64,000 nt of DNA from Bradyrhizobium cajani (GTDB lineage Bacteria > Pseudomonadota > Alphaproteobacteria > Rhizobiales > Xanthobacteraceae). The notes below the pieces were generated by a model, which saw only the letters and a program-made list of their open reading frames with translations, did not search any database and had not been told where the DNA came from. Numbering within the stretch: the first letter of the stretch is position 1; the number at the start of each line of letters is the position of its first letter. The stretch is taken from assembly GCF_009759665.1 (NCBI RefSeq), contig NZ_WQNE01000033.1, positions 1-64,000 on the forward strand, given 5' to 3'. This document shows, piece after piece, positions 16,685 to 25,027 of this stretch. A program made the translations under genes and the position numbers.

Positions 16685-17533
16685 TCATTTTTCCGTCTCG
16701 ACCAGGCCGCGCACGAACAGTTTCTGCATGGCGATGACGACGAACACCGGCGGCAGCATGGCGAGCATGGCGGTTGCCATCACGATCGGCCATTCGGTCA
16801 GTGCGTCGGTGGTGGTGATCATCTTGCGGATGCCGATCTGGATGGTCTGCATGTCGTCGCGCGTGGTGATGAGCAGCGGCCAGAGATATTGATTCCAGCC
16901 GAGGATGAACAGGATCACGAACAGCGCCGCCATGTTGGTGCGCGACAGCGGCAGCAGCGTATCCCAAAAGAAGCGGAAGGGACCGGCGCCGTCGATGCGC
17001 GAGGCTTCCAGCAGCTCGTCCGGCACCGTCATGAAGAACTGGCGGAACAGCAGCGTCGCGGTGGCCGACGCGATCAGCGGCAGCGACAGGCCGGCATAGC
17101 TGTCGAGCATGTGCAGGTCGGCGACGATCTTGTAGGTCGGATAGATGCGCACCTCGACCGGCAGCATCAATGTGATGAAGATAATCCAGAAGATCGGCAT
17201 CCGGAACGGAAAGCGGAAATACACGATCGCATAGGCCGAGATGATCGAGATCGCGATTTTGCCGAGCGCGATCAATAGCGCCATGATCAGCGAATTGAGC
17301 ATCATGTTGCCGACTGGTTCGCGGGTCGAGCCGCTCGTGCCGACGAAGATCGTCTGATAGTAGGTCTGGAAGAAATGCCCGCCCGGCAGCAGCGACATCT
17401 GCCCATTGGCGATGACGGCGTTGTCCTGGGTTGAGGCGACGAAGGCGAGATAGACCGGGAAGGCGACGATCGCGATTCCGATCCATAGGATGATGTGGGC
17501 GACGTAGCGCCGGAAGCCCTCCTCCTCGACCAT
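16685..17533 (-). CDS. ugpE: sn-glycerol-3-phosphate ABC transporter permease UgpE
   Basis: Inner-membrane permease of the Ugp importer, 282 aa, with six hydrophobic segments. The EAA loop that docks on UgpC reads LLEASRIDGAGPFRFFWDTL (conserved EAsxxDGA...F...LP). The C-terminus is FVRGLVETEK, the usual GlnGLvxGAvKG-like tail shortened to a charged end. Its ATG overlaps the ugpA stop by one base (TGATG), so translation is coupled. Confidence 0.92.
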   Translation of the reverse strand: MVEEEGFRRYVAHIILWIGIAIVAFPVYLAFVASTQDNAVIANGQMSLLPGGHFFQTYYQTIFVGTSGSTREPVGNMMLNSLIMALLIALGKIAISIISAYAIVYFRFPFRMPIFWIIFITLMLPVEVRIYPTYKIVADLHMLDSYAGLSLPLIASATATLLFRQFFMTVPDELLEASRIDGAGPFRFFWDTLLPLSRTNMAALFVILFILGWNQYLWPLLITTRDDMQTIQIGIRKMITTTDALTEWPIVMATAMLAMLPPVFVVIAMQKLFVRGLVETEK

Positions 17534-18414
17534 CAGTAGGTCACCTTGCGTTCGACGAAGCGGAACTGGATTCCGGTCAGCACGATGACCATGATCATCA
17601 GGATCACCGATTGCGCCGCGGAGCTGCCGAGATTCCCGCCGAGCAGGCCGTCGGTATAGACCTTGTAGACCAGCGTCTCCGTCGACTTGCCGGGGCCGCC
17701 GCGGGTCATGGTGTCGATGATGCCGAAGGTGTCGAAGAAGGCGTAGACGATGTTGACGACCAGAAGGAAGAAGATGGTCGGCGACAGCAGCGGGAAGGTC
17801 ACGGTCCAGAACCGCCGCATCGGGCGGGCGCCGTCGATCGCCGCGGCCTCGAGCACGCTTCGGGGGATACTCTGGAGGCCGGCGAGGAAGAACAGGAAAT
17901 TATAGGAGATCTGCTTCCAGGCGGCAGCGAGGATGATCAAGCTGGCGGCCTGGTTGCCGTCGAGCAGCGGATTCCAGTCGATGCCCATGTTGCGCAGATA
18001 GCGCGAGAGCACGCCGAGCGAGGGGTGCAGCATGAAGATCCAGAGCACGCCGACCACGGGCGGCGCCACCGCATAGGGCCAGATCAGCAGCGTGCGATAG
18101 AGCGTCGAGCCGCGCAGCGGCTTGTCCGCCATCACGGCCAGCAGCAGCGCAAACGACAGCGAAGACACCGCGATGGCGAAGGAGAAGAAGAAGGTCCGGA
18201 CGATCGCCTCGAAATAGGCGCGCTCCTTGAACAGGTCGAGATAGTTCTCGAACCAGACGAAGCTGGTCGAGAGGCCGAAGGCGTCCTGGAGCAGGAAGGA
18301 CTGGATCACCGCCTGCAAGGCCGGCCAGTAGAAGAAAATCAGCACGATCGCGAGTTGCGGGGCAACCAGCGCGTAGGGCAATAGCTTCGACTGGAAAATG
18401 GCTTGCTTTTGCAT
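17533..18414 (-). CDS. ugpA: sn-glycerol-3-phosphate ABC transporter permease UgpA
   Basis: Partner permease of UgpE, 293 aa from the ATG at 18414 (MQKQAIFQSKLLPYALVAPQ). The first segment (LLPYALVAPQLAIVLIFFYW) and IQSFLLQDAFG are strongly UgpA-like. The EAA loop is VLEAAAIDGARPMRRFWTVT. An extended frame upstream to 18591 has an Arg/Ser-rich non-native look and is rejected. It lies 49 bp after ugpB. Confidence 0.92.
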   Translation of the reverse strand: MQKQAIFQSKLLPYALVAPQLAIVLIFFYWPALQAVIQSFLLQDAFGLSTSFVWFENYLDLFKERAYFEAIVRTFFFSFAIAVSSLSFALLLAVMADKPLRGSTLYRTLLIWPYAVAPPVVGVLWIFMLHPSLGVLSRYLRNMGIDWNPLLDGNQAASLIILAAAWKQISYNFLFFLAGLQSIPRSVLEAAAIDGARPMRRFWTVTFPLLSPTIFFLLVVNIVYAFFDTFGIIDTMTRGGPGKSTETLVYKVYTDGLLGGNLGSSAAQSVILMIMVIVLTGIQFRFVERKVTY

Positions 18415-18463
18415 GATGTCCGCAGAAGCGGCAGGCCGGGCTACCGGCCTGCCGCCGATCGCC

Positions 18464-19780
18464 TCACTTGACGGCGGTCTTTTCGAACTGGCGCAGCATG
18501 GTGTTGCCGCGCTCGACGGCGGCATCGAGCGCCTGCTTGGCGGTCTTCTTGCCGGCCAGCGCCTGCTCGATCTCTTCCGACCAGACGTCACGGAGCTGCA
18601 CCATGTTGCCGAGGCGCAGGCCGCGGGAATTCTCGGTCGGCTCCTTGTTGGTCAGCTCGAGCAGCGGGGTCTCGAGATAGGGCTGATCCTTGTAGAAGCC
18701 CTCGGCTTTGGCCTTCTCATAGGCCGCCTTGGTGATCGGCAGATAGCCCGAAGCCTTGTGGATGTAGACCTGACGGTCGGTGTCCGAGAGGAAGGTCAGG
18801 AACTTCGCGACGCCCTTGTACTCGTCGGCCGACTTGCCGCCCATGACCCAGAGCGAGGCGCCGCCGATGATCGAGTTCTGCGGTGCGCCCTTGGCGTCCG
18901 GATAATAGGGCATCGGCACGGCGGTGAAGGCGAACTTGGCCTGCGCCTTGACGTTGCCGAAGAACGCCGACGAGGTCAGGTAGATCGGGCACTCGCCGGA
19001 GGTGAAGCGGCCTTCGCCGGTGTTGGTGCGGCCGGCATAGTCGTAGGTCTTGTCCTTCTGGAGCTCGACCAGGTTCTCGAGATGCTTGACCTGGAGCGGC
19101 CCGTTGAACTCGAGCACGGTGTCGAAGCCGTCGAGGCCGTTGGCCTTGCTGGCGAGCGGCACGTTGTGCCAGGCGGAGAGCTGCTCGAGATTGACCCAGG
19201 TGACCCAGGAGCCGGAGAAGCCGCAGGTGGCGTGGCCGGCGGCCTTCAGCTTCTTGGCCGCGTCGAACACCTCAGGCCAGGTCTTCGGAATCTCGACGTT
19301 CGCCTTCTTGAGCTCGTCGAGATTGACCCACATCACGGTCGACGACGAGTTGAAGGGGAAGGACAGCATCTCGCCCTTCGAGGTCGAGTAGTAGCCGGTG
19401 ATCGCGGGCAGGTAGGCCTTCGGATCGAACTTCTCGCCGGTCTCGCCCATCAGCTTGTAGACCGGCTTCACGGCGCCGGTCGCGGCCATCATGGTCGCGG
19501 TGCCGACTTCGAACACCTGCATGATGTGCGGAGCGTTGCCGGCGCGGAATGCGGCGATGCCGGCGTTCATCGTATCGGCATAGTTGCCCTTGTAGGTCGG
19601 GATCACCTTGTAGTCGGTCTGCGACGCGTTGAAGTCGGTCGCCAGCTTGACGATGACGTCGTTGTTGGCGCCGGTCATCGCGTGCCACCACTGGATTTCG
19701 GTCACGGCCAGGGCCGGCGAGGCGCCGAGACCAACGGTGAGTGCGACAGCGGCAGCCGCGCCAAAGTGTCGAAGAGCCAT
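18464..19780 (-). CDS. ugpB: sn-glycerol-3-phosphate-binding periplasmic protein UgpB
   Basis: Periplasmic binding protein that delivers glycerol-3-phosphate or glycerophosphodiesters to UgpAE. 438 aa; the ATG at 19780 lies eight bases after GGGAGG and is preferred to the TTG just before it. A signal peptide (AVALTVGLGASPALA) is followed by TEIQWWHAMTGANND, the conserved UgpB N-terminus with the WWHAM ligand contacts. Later segments (VPMPYYPD, IIGGASLWVM, GKSADEYKGVAKFL) also match UgpB. First gene of the operon, with a Pho-box-like site upstream. Confidence 0.93.
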   Translation of the reverse strand: MALRHFGAAAAVALTVGLGASPALAVTEIQWWHAMTGANNDVIVKLATDFNASQTDYKVIPTYKGNYADTMNAGIAAFRAGNAPHIMQVFEVGTATMMAATGAVKPVYKLMGETGEKFDPKAYLPAITGYYSTSKGEMLSFPFNSSSTVMWVNLDELKKANVEIPKTWPEVFDAAKKLKAAGHATCGFSGSWVTWVNLEQLSAWHNVPLASKANGLDGFDTVLEFNGPLQVKHLENLVELQKDKTYDYAGRTNTGEGRFTSGECPIYLTSSAFFGNVKAQAKFAFTAVPMPYYPDAKGAPQNSIIGGASLWVMGGKSADEYKGVAKFLTFLSDTDRQVYIHKASGYLPITKAAYEKAKAEGFYKDQPYLETPLLELTNKEPTENSRGLRLGNMVQLRDVWSEEIEQALAGKKTAKQALDAAVERGNTMLRQFEKTAVK

Positions 19781-19834
19781 CAAGAAAACCTCCCTTGCCC
19801 GTCACTAAAGAAGCGCTTGCGCTAGCAGCGCCAT

Positions 19835-19852
19835 ATGACGTTCACATGACTG
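19835..19852 (-). promoter_or_regulatory. Pho-box-like site upstream of ugpB
   Basis: Minus-strand CAGTCAT-gtga-ACGTCAT: two seven-base direct repeats with an 11-base period, matching PhoB CTGTCAT at 6/7 and 5/7. It lies about 55-72 bp before the ugpB start. ugp operons are classic PhoB targets, so phosphate-starvation induction is expected. Confidence 0.55.
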
Positions 19853-20049
19853 TGTAAGCGGCCGAAACGAAAGCGGCAAGCGCTCGAAAAGGGAAGCCAT
19901 CAAATAGGCGAAGACGCCGCGGGCAGCGGTATCGGTTCGCAGTGCATATGCGTGCGTCGCGCCGCAGTGCGGCATTGCTTGGATCAGTATTGAGTGCCGT
20001 CGGCCGGATTGGCGTTACGTAGAACCAATGCAGCTCCGGGCTCCCTTAA

Positions 20050-20167
20050 CCTCTCCCGCTTGCGGGAGAGGTCGGCGCGCAGCGCCGGGTGAGGGCTCTA
20101 TCCTCTGGGGGATTGTCCCGTTGCGGAGGCACCCTCTCCCCGACCCTCCCCCGCAAGCGGGCAGGGC
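20050..20167. repeat. About 118-bp palindrome-ended repeat, copy 1
   Basis: Begins with hairpin CCTCTCCCGCTTGCGGGAGA(GG) and ends with a CCCTCCCCCGCAAGCGGGCA(GGG) hairpin; the middle includes GGGGGATTGTCCC. Copy 2 at 50299-50413 is the same element in the opposite orientation. With 20197-20330 it fills most of the 650-bp gap between ugpB and the CoA-transferase, which otherwise holds only the ugp promoter. Confidence 0.75.
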
Positions 20168-20196
20168 TATCGCGTATGCTGCCAATTTCTTTGTGG

Positions 20197-20330
20197 CCAT
20201 CCTTCGAGACGCCCGCCGTTGGCGGGCCCTCAGGATGAGGACCGAGTGCGTGGCAGCAGTTTCGACGAGCGCACATGCCGCTTAGCCTCATCCTGAGGAG
20301 ACCGCGAAGCGGTCGTCTCGAAGGACGAGG
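20197..20330. repeat. Paired inverted palindromes, CCTCATCCTGAGGAG family
   Basis: Two about 44-bp units face each other: CCATCCTTCGAGACG...CCTCAGGATGAGG (20197-20240) and CCTCATCCTGAGGAG...CGTCTCGAAGGACGAGG (20286-20330). Each carries its own inner GC hairpin, and 45 bp separate them. Similar pairs occur at 58399-58510 and 61382-61512. Confidence 0.75.
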
Positions 20331-20430
20331 CGCGCGCTCAAGTCACGCAAAATGCCATAGCCGATAGCCCTGCGCATGCGGGGGAGGGAGCGCACTGTCG
20401 TTGCGGTGCGCTCTTTCTCCTATCGCAACC

Positions 20431-21633
20431 CTAGCGCTTGCGCTCGGGGCCGCAGACGGTGCCCTTCTCGACCATTGCCTCGATCTCCGCCTGGGAGTAG
20501 CCGAACTCGCCCAGCACCTCCGCCGAGTGCTGGCTGAACTTCGGCGGCAGGCGGCGCAAGCTCGGCTTGCTGCGGTCGAGCCGGATCGGCGAGGCCACGC
20601 CCTTGTACCAGTCCTTCTCGATGACATCGCCGCGCGCGATCGTGTGCGGGTTGGTCAGCGCCTGATCGATCTTCTGCACGGGGCCGGCGGGCAGGCCGGC
20701 CGCGAGCAGGCGATTGCACAGCGGCTCGGCCTCGTGCTGGCTGAACACGGCGGCAAGCTCGGCGCGCAGCGCCTCGCGGTTGGCGATGCGGTCCTTGTTG
20801 CGGGCAAAGCGCGGATCGGTGCCGAGCTCGGGCTTGCCGATCTCCTTGGCGAGCTTGCGGAACGTGCCGTCATTGCCGACGCCGATGAAGATGTTGTCGG
20901 TCTTGGTCGGAAAGATCGCGTAAGGCACGAGGTTGGGATGCTCGTTGCCGGTGAGGCCAGGGGGCTTGCCATGCATGAAATAATTCGCGGTGTGCGGATG
21001 CATGATGGCAAGGCCGGTCTCGTACAGCGTCGTCTCCAGGAACTGGCCCTTGCCGGAGCGCTGCCGCTCCGACAGCGCCATCAGGATGCCGATCGCGGCG
21101 TAAAGGCCGGTGGTGATGTCGACCAGCGGCACGCCGATCCGCATCGGCCCGCTCTCGGGCGAGCCGGTCGCCGCGATCATGCCGGTCATGGCCTGGATGA
21201 TGGCGTCATAGCCGGGATTGCCGCCGCGCGGGCCGTCGGCGCCGAAGCCGCAGATCCGGCAGTGCACGAGGCGCGGGAATTTGTCGCGCAGCACCTCGTT
21301 GCCGATGCCCCATTTCTCCAGCGTGCCCGGCTTGAAATTCTCGATCAGGACGTCGGCCGTCTCCAGCATCTTGAGCAGCACGATCCGGCCGCCCTCGGAG
21401 GCGAGGTCGAGGCCGATCGAGCGCTTGTTGCGGTTGATGCCGATGAAATACGCCGCGTCCTCATCGTGGAAGGGAGGGCCCCAGTCGCGCACCTCGTCGC
21501 CGGCAGGCGGCTCGACCTTGATCACGTCGGCGCCGTGGTCGGCGAGAATCTGGGTGCAGTAAGGGCCGCCGAGCACGCGCGTGAGATCGATGACGCGCAG
21601 TCCGCTCATTGCGCCCAATGCTGCTTCGGTCAT
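20431..21633 (-). CDS. CaiB/BaiF family (class III) CoA-transferase
   Basis: Transfers CoA between acyl-CoA and a free acid (formyl-CoA:oxalate transferase and relatives); substrates unknown. 400 aa from the ATG at 21633. Family features: MSGLRVIDLTRVLGGPYCTQ, ADVIKVEPPAGDEVRDW, NRNKRSIGLDL, VLIENFKPGTLEKWG, and GYDAIIQAMTG with the conserved Asp expected to form the aspartyl-CoA anhydride. The C-terminus has LGEFGYSQAEIEAM. It is a single gene between repeats and ohr, with no oxalate or carnitine genes nearby, so it should not be called frc. Confidence 0.88.
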   Translation of the reverse strand: MTEAALGAMSGLRVIDLTRVLGGPYCTQILADHGADVIKVEPPAGDEVRDWGPPFHDEDAAYFIGINRNKRSIGLDLASEGGRIVLLKMLETADVLIENFKPGTLEKWGIGNEVLRDKFPRLVHCRICGFGADGPRGGNPGYDAIIQAMTGMIAATGSPESGPMRIGVPLVDITTGLYAAIGILMALSERQRSGKGQFLETTLYETGLAIMHPHTANYFMHGKPPGLTGNEHPNLVPYAIFPTKTDNIFIGVGNDGTFRKLAKEIGKPELGTDPRFARNKDRIANREALRAELAAVFSQHEAEPLCNRLLAAGLPAGPVQKIDQALTNPHTIARGDVIEKDWYKGVASPIRLDRSKPSLRRLPPKFSQHSAEVLGEFGYSQAEIEAMVEKGTVCGPERKR

Positions 21634-21754
21634 GCCTTCGCTTCCCCTGTGTCGAGCTTTGATCACAGGCCTAGCGAGGTTTGTTTGCGTCAGCAATGGG
21701 CCCTCGCGTAGGGCCGCATGCACCGCCGCGCGTCAATCCCGCGGCGTGGTAAAT

Positions 21755-21797
21755 CAACAAAAGCGGCCGGCCCGAGGGGGATCCCGGGCCAGCCAAT
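21755..21797 (-). terminator. Terminator of ohr
   Basis: In the minus-strand sense, a GGCTGGCCCG stem pairs with CGGGCCGGCC around a ten-base loop. GCTTTTGTTGATTT follows, a normal intrinsic terminator 12 bp after the ohr stop. Confidence 0.7.
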
Positions 21798-21808
21798 TCA
21801 CCTTCCGA

Positions 21809-22234
21809 TCAGACGATCGTCAGGCGAACGTCGATATTCCCGCGCGTGGCATTGGAGTAGGGGCACACCTGGTGCGCCTTCTCGACCAGCGCCTCGGCCT
21901 CGGCACGGGCAAGGCCCGGCAGCGAGACGGCGAGATCGATGTCGAGACCGAAGCCGCCCGCCGAGCGCGGGCCGATGCCGACGGTCGAGGTGACGGAGGC
22001 GTCGGCGGGGACCTTCGGTCCGCCCTGCGAGGCCACGAACTTCATCGCGCCGATGAAGCAGGCGGCATAGCCGGCCGCGAACAGCTGTTCGGGATTGTTG
22101 CCGGCGCCGCCGCCGCCGCCGAGCTCCTTCGGCGTGGTCAGCTTGACGTCGAGCGCGCCGTCGAGGGTTGCAGCATGGCCGTCGCGGCCGCCGGTCGCCT
22201 TGGCGCTGGTCTTGTAGAGGACGTTCACGGACAT
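21809..22234 (-). CDS. ohr: Organic hydroperoxide resistance protein
   Basis: Thiol peroxidase of the Ohr/OsmC family that reduces fatty-acid and other organic hydroperoxides, using lipoylated partners. 141 aa. Catalytic cysteines are Cys59 (GYAACFIGAM) and Cys124 (VCPYSNATRGN); Arg17 in ATGGRDGHA supports the active site. The ATG at 22234 follows AGGGAG at a good distance; an upstream in-frame ATG would add 16 unlike residues. It is divergent from ohrR across an operator region. Confidence 0.95.
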   Translation of the reverse strand: MSVNVLYKTSAKATGGRDGHAATLDGALDVKLTTPKELGGGGGAGNNPEQLFAAGYAACFIGAMKFVASQGGPKVPADASVTSTVGIGPRSAGGFGLDIDLAVSLPGLARAEAEALVEKAHQVCPYSNATRGNIDVRLTIV

Positions 22235-22279
22235 TTTGATCTCCCTGGGGGTTCGGGTGGGCGCGATCTGTATCGCAGA

Positions 22280-22335
22280 CAATTAGATTGCGCGCAATTG
22301 AAATTGTAGGGTCTCACATTTAATTGTTCGCAATT
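22280..22335. promoter_or_regulatory. Likely OhrR operators in the ohr-ohrR gap
   Basis: Two AATTG-rich inverted repeats: 22280-22306, built around the perfect palindrome ATTGCGCGCAAT with outer CAATT/AATTG arms, and 22322-22335, AATTG-TTCG-CAATT. Known OhrR boxes are AT-rich CAATT/AATTG palindromes, and the strongly AT-biased stretch stands out from the GC-rich surroundings. Binding would shut both genes until OhrR is oxidised. Confidence 0.7.
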
Positions 22336-22387
22336 GAATGTGCCGCCGGCCGGGCCCAGAATGGAAGCAGTTCCAGTGAGATTCTTC

Positions 22388-22849
22388 ATGCCCCGGAAAC
22401 CATCGGCAGCGGACGCGCCGCTGCGGCTCGACAACCAGATCTGCTTTGCGGTCTATTCGGCCGCGCACGCCTTCAACCGTGTCTACAAGCCGCTGCTCGA
22501 CCGGCTCGGCCTGACCTACCCGCAATATCTGGTGATGCTGGTGCTGTGGGAGCGCGACGACGTGCCGGTCAAGGACATCGGCGAAAAGCTGTTCCTCGAT
22601 TCCGGCACGCTGACGCCGCTGCTCAAGCGGCTCGAGGCAGCTCATCTCGTCAAGCGCACCCGCTCGAGCGAGGACGAGCGTCAGGTGCTGATCGCGCTGA
22701 CGCCGCAGGGCCACGCCTTGAAGGACAAGGCGCGCAGCGTGCCGCAGTCGATCCTGGCGGCCTCGGACTGCTCGGTCTCGGAGCTGGTTGCGATGAAGGA
22801 CGAGATCGTCGCGCTGCGCGACCGGCTCAATGCGGTGATCGGGGAGTAG
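22388..22849 (+). CDS. ohrR: Organic hydroperoxide sensor repressor OhrR (MarR family)
   Basis: Peroxide-sensing repressor of ohr, 153 aa from the ATG at 22388; in-frame codons at 22361 and 22334 are possible but have no ribosome site. The reactive Cys19 lies in LRLDNQICFAVYSAAHAFNR, the diagnostic OhrR N-terminus. The winged helix-turn-helix follows: YLVMLVLWERDDVPVKDIGE, LFLDSGTLTPLLKRLEAAHL, and a wing with SSEDERQV. Oxidation of Cys19 is expected to release DNA. Confidence 0.92.
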   Translation: MPRKPSAADAPLRLDNQICFAVYSAAHAFNRVYKPLLDRLGLTYPQYLVMLVLWERDDVPVKDIGEKLFLDSGTLTPLLKRLEAAHLVKRTRSSEDERQVLIALTPQGHALKDKARSVPQSILAASDCSVSELVAMKDEIVALRDRLNAVIGE

Positions 22850-22887
22850 GGGAGTTCGTCAAAGCCCGCCCTGCGGGCTTCGCCGGA

Positions 22888-22949
22888 CACCACGCTTCAC
22901 CCTTCGGGCCCTGCGCGGCTGCGCCACGCGTAGCCCGAAGGGTGAAGCG

Positions 22950-22954
<5 letters not shown>
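22888..22954. repeat. 22-bp perfect inverted repeat running into tRNA-Ala
   Basis: Left arm 22888-22909 (starts CACCACGCTTCACCC) and right arm 22933-22954 (ends GGGTGAAGCGTGGTG) are exact reverse complements over 22 bp, with a 23-bp loop. The right arm overlaps the last five bases of the tRNA gene, including the CCA end. It may act as the tRNA terminator or be a palindromic repeat that inserted against the tRNA 3' end. Confidence 0.7.
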
Positions 22955-23025
<71 letters not shown>

Positions 23026-23123
23026 TTAAGTCTTCCAATTGGGAGGACCCTGGGGGATCCGTCCCGGCCGGCGAGCCCTGGCGACTCGCGCGGTGCACCC
23101 TTTTTCACAGATCAGGGCTGATC

Positions 23124-23531
23124 TCAAGTCTCTTCATCACCTCCGACATCACCAATGATGTCGGTCACGTCCTCATCGCCCTCTTCCTCGTCGGCAATGA
23201 AGGTCGAATCATCGTCATCGTCGTCGTCGAGGGTCTCGTCGACCTCGATATCGTCCTCGGATTCGGGCACGGCGGCCTTGACCTTGCCGGTGTTCTCCTC
23301 GGCGTCGGCCTCCTCGAGCGAGACCTCCTCGACCTCCGCCGGCTCCGGCGCGGTGTCCTGGGCCATGCTGCGGGCTTCGGCCCCGCCACGGGTCGCACGC
23401 GCAGGGGCCACCGGAGCGATCGGCACCACCTCACCGGTATAGGGCGAGATCACCGGACTCTTGTTGAGGTCATAGAATTTCTTGCCCGTGGTCGGGCAAA
23501 TACGTTTGGTTCCGAGTTCGGACTTGGCCAC
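23124..23531 (-). CDS. TIGR02300 family (FYDLN acid) protein
   Basis: Small acidic alphaproteobacterial protein of unknown function. The start is taken as GTG at 23531 (reads MAKSELGTKRICPTTGKKFY, then DLNKSPVISPYTGEVV), giving 135 aa with AGGA upstream; the longer ATG frame adds unlike residues. The conserved N-terminus has one Cys-Pro-x-x-Gly turn, like half of a zinc ribbon. The C-terminal half is a run of Glu/Asp (EVDETLDDDDDDDSTFIADE) and probably disordered. Its position divergent from aroA is conserved in the group. Confidence 0.85.
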   Translation of the reverse strand: MAKSELGTKRICPTTGKKFYDLNKSPVISPYTGEVVPIAPVAPARATRGGAEARSMAQDTAPEPAEVEEVSLEEADAEENTGKVKAAVPESEDDIEVDETLDDDDDDDSTFIADEEEGDEDVTDIIGDVGGDEET

Positions 23532-23689
23532 GGCAGGAATCCTGGGAATGTCTGAAAAGCGGTGCTTCACTTGGCTAGTTGGCGGCCCGCTGTCAATAGC
23601 GCATTACGGAAGAACGACATGCCCGTGACGGGGCGCTGACCATGTGGTACCTGCCCCCAAGCCGCGAGGGCGTATCCAAGGACACAATC

Positions 23690-25027
23690 TTGACCCATTC
23701 CGACCAACCGAGGCCGCTTCAGTCGCGCGCCGGCGGGCCCCTGACCGGGAAAGTACGGGTGCCTGGGGACAAGTCGATTTCTCACCGCGCCCTGATCCTG
23801 GGCGCGCTCGCGGTCGGCGAGACCCGGATTTCGGGCTTGCTCGAGGGCGAGGACGTCCTCAACACCGCCAAATCCATGCAGGCGCTGGGCGCCAGGGTCG
23901 AGCGCACAGGCAATTTTGCCTGGAAGGTCCACGGCGTCGGGGTTGCCGGCTTTGCCGAGCCCAAGACAGCGCTGGATTTCGGCAACTCCGGCACCGGGTG
24001 CCGGCTGGTCATGGGGGCGGTGGCGGGATGTCCGATCTCGGCGGTATTCGACGGTGACGCCTCGCTGCGCAGCCGCCCCATGCGCCGGATCCTCGATCCG
24101 CTCGAAAAGATGGGCGCCAGGGTCGTGTCCGGGGGCGAGGGCGGCCGTCTGCCGCTGACCCTCCAGGGCGCGCGCGATCCGCTGCCGATCACCTACAAGA
24201 CCCCGGTCGCCTCGGCCCAGATCAAGTCGGCGGTGCTGCTCGCGGGGCTCGCCGCACCCGGCACCACCACCGTGATCGAGACCGAGGCCAGTCGCGACCA
24301 CACCGAGCTGATGCTCAGGCACTTCGGCGCCGACATCACTTCGGCGCGGGAAGGCCAGCACGGCCGCCGCATCACGCTGGTGGGCCAGGGCGAGTTGCAC
24401 GGCGCCAGCGTCGTCGTGCCCGCCGATCCCTCTTCGGCGGCCTTCCCGGTCGTCGCGGCGCTCATCGCCGAAGGCTCAGATGTCGTCCTGTCGGATGTCA
24501 TGACCAATCCGCTGCGCACCGGTCTGTTCACCACGCTGCGCGAAATGGGCGCCTCGATTGAAGAGAGCGAGGTGCGCGGTGACGCCGGCGAGCCGATGGC
24601 GCAACTGCGCGTGCGCGCGTCAAAACTGCGCGGCGTCGAAGTGCCGCCGGAGCGCGCACCCTCGATGATCGACGAATATCTGGTGCTGGCGGTGGCGGCC
24701 TCCTTCGCCGAAGGCACCACCGTCATGCGCGGCCTGCACGAGCTGCGGGTCAAGGAATCCGACCGGCTAGAGGCCACCGCCGACATGCTCCGCGTCAACG
24801 GAGTCAAGGTGGAGGTCTCCGGCGATGATCTGATCGTCGAGGGCCGTGGCCACGTTCCCGGCGGCGGCCTCGTTGCCACCCATATGGACCATCGCATCGC
24901 GATGTCCGCGCTGGTGATGGGCTGCGCCTCCGACCAGCCGGTGCGCGTCGACGACACCACCTTCATCGCCACCAGCTTTCCGGATTTCATTCCGATGATG
25001 CGTGCGCTGGGGGCCGAGTTTTCATGA
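23690..25027 (+). CDS. aroA: 3-phosphoshikimate 1-carboxyvinyltransferase (EPSP synthase, class II-like)
   Basis: Sixth shikimate-pathway step: shikimate-3-phosphate + PEP gives EPSP. TTG start at 23690 (AAGGA upstream; reads MTHSDQPRPLQ as in relatives), giving 445 aa; an ATG at 23642 would add 16 residues. Conserved pieces: GKVRVPGDKSISHRALILGA, LDFGNSGTGCRLVMG, ASLRSRPMRRIL, SAQIKSAVLLAG, RDHTELML, SMIDEYLVLAVAA and LRVKESDRL. It resembles the CP4-type (class II) enzyme but has Gly101 where CP4 has Ala100. It is coupled to cmk by a four-base overlap. Confidence 0.94.
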   Translation: MTHSDQPRPLQSRAGGPLTGKVRVPGDKSISHRALILGALAVGETRISGLLEGEDVLNTAKSMQALGARVERTGNFAWKVHGVGVAGFAEPKTALDFGNSGTGCRLVMGAVAGCPISAVFDGDASLRSRPMRRILDPLEKMGARVVSGGEGGRLPLTLQGARDPLPITYKTPVASAQIKSAVLLAGLAAPGTTTVIETEASRDHTELMLRHFGADITSAREGQHGRRITLVGQGELHGASVVVPADPSSAAFPVVAALIAEGSDVVLSDVMTNPLRTGLFTTLREMGASIEESEVRGDAGEPMAQLRVRASKLRGVEVPPERAPSMIDEYLVLAVAASFAEGTTVMRGLHELRVKESDRLEATADMLRVNGVKVEVSGDDLIVEGRGHVPGGGLVATHMDHRIAMSALVMGCASDQPVRVDDTTFIATSFPDFIPMMRALGAEFS

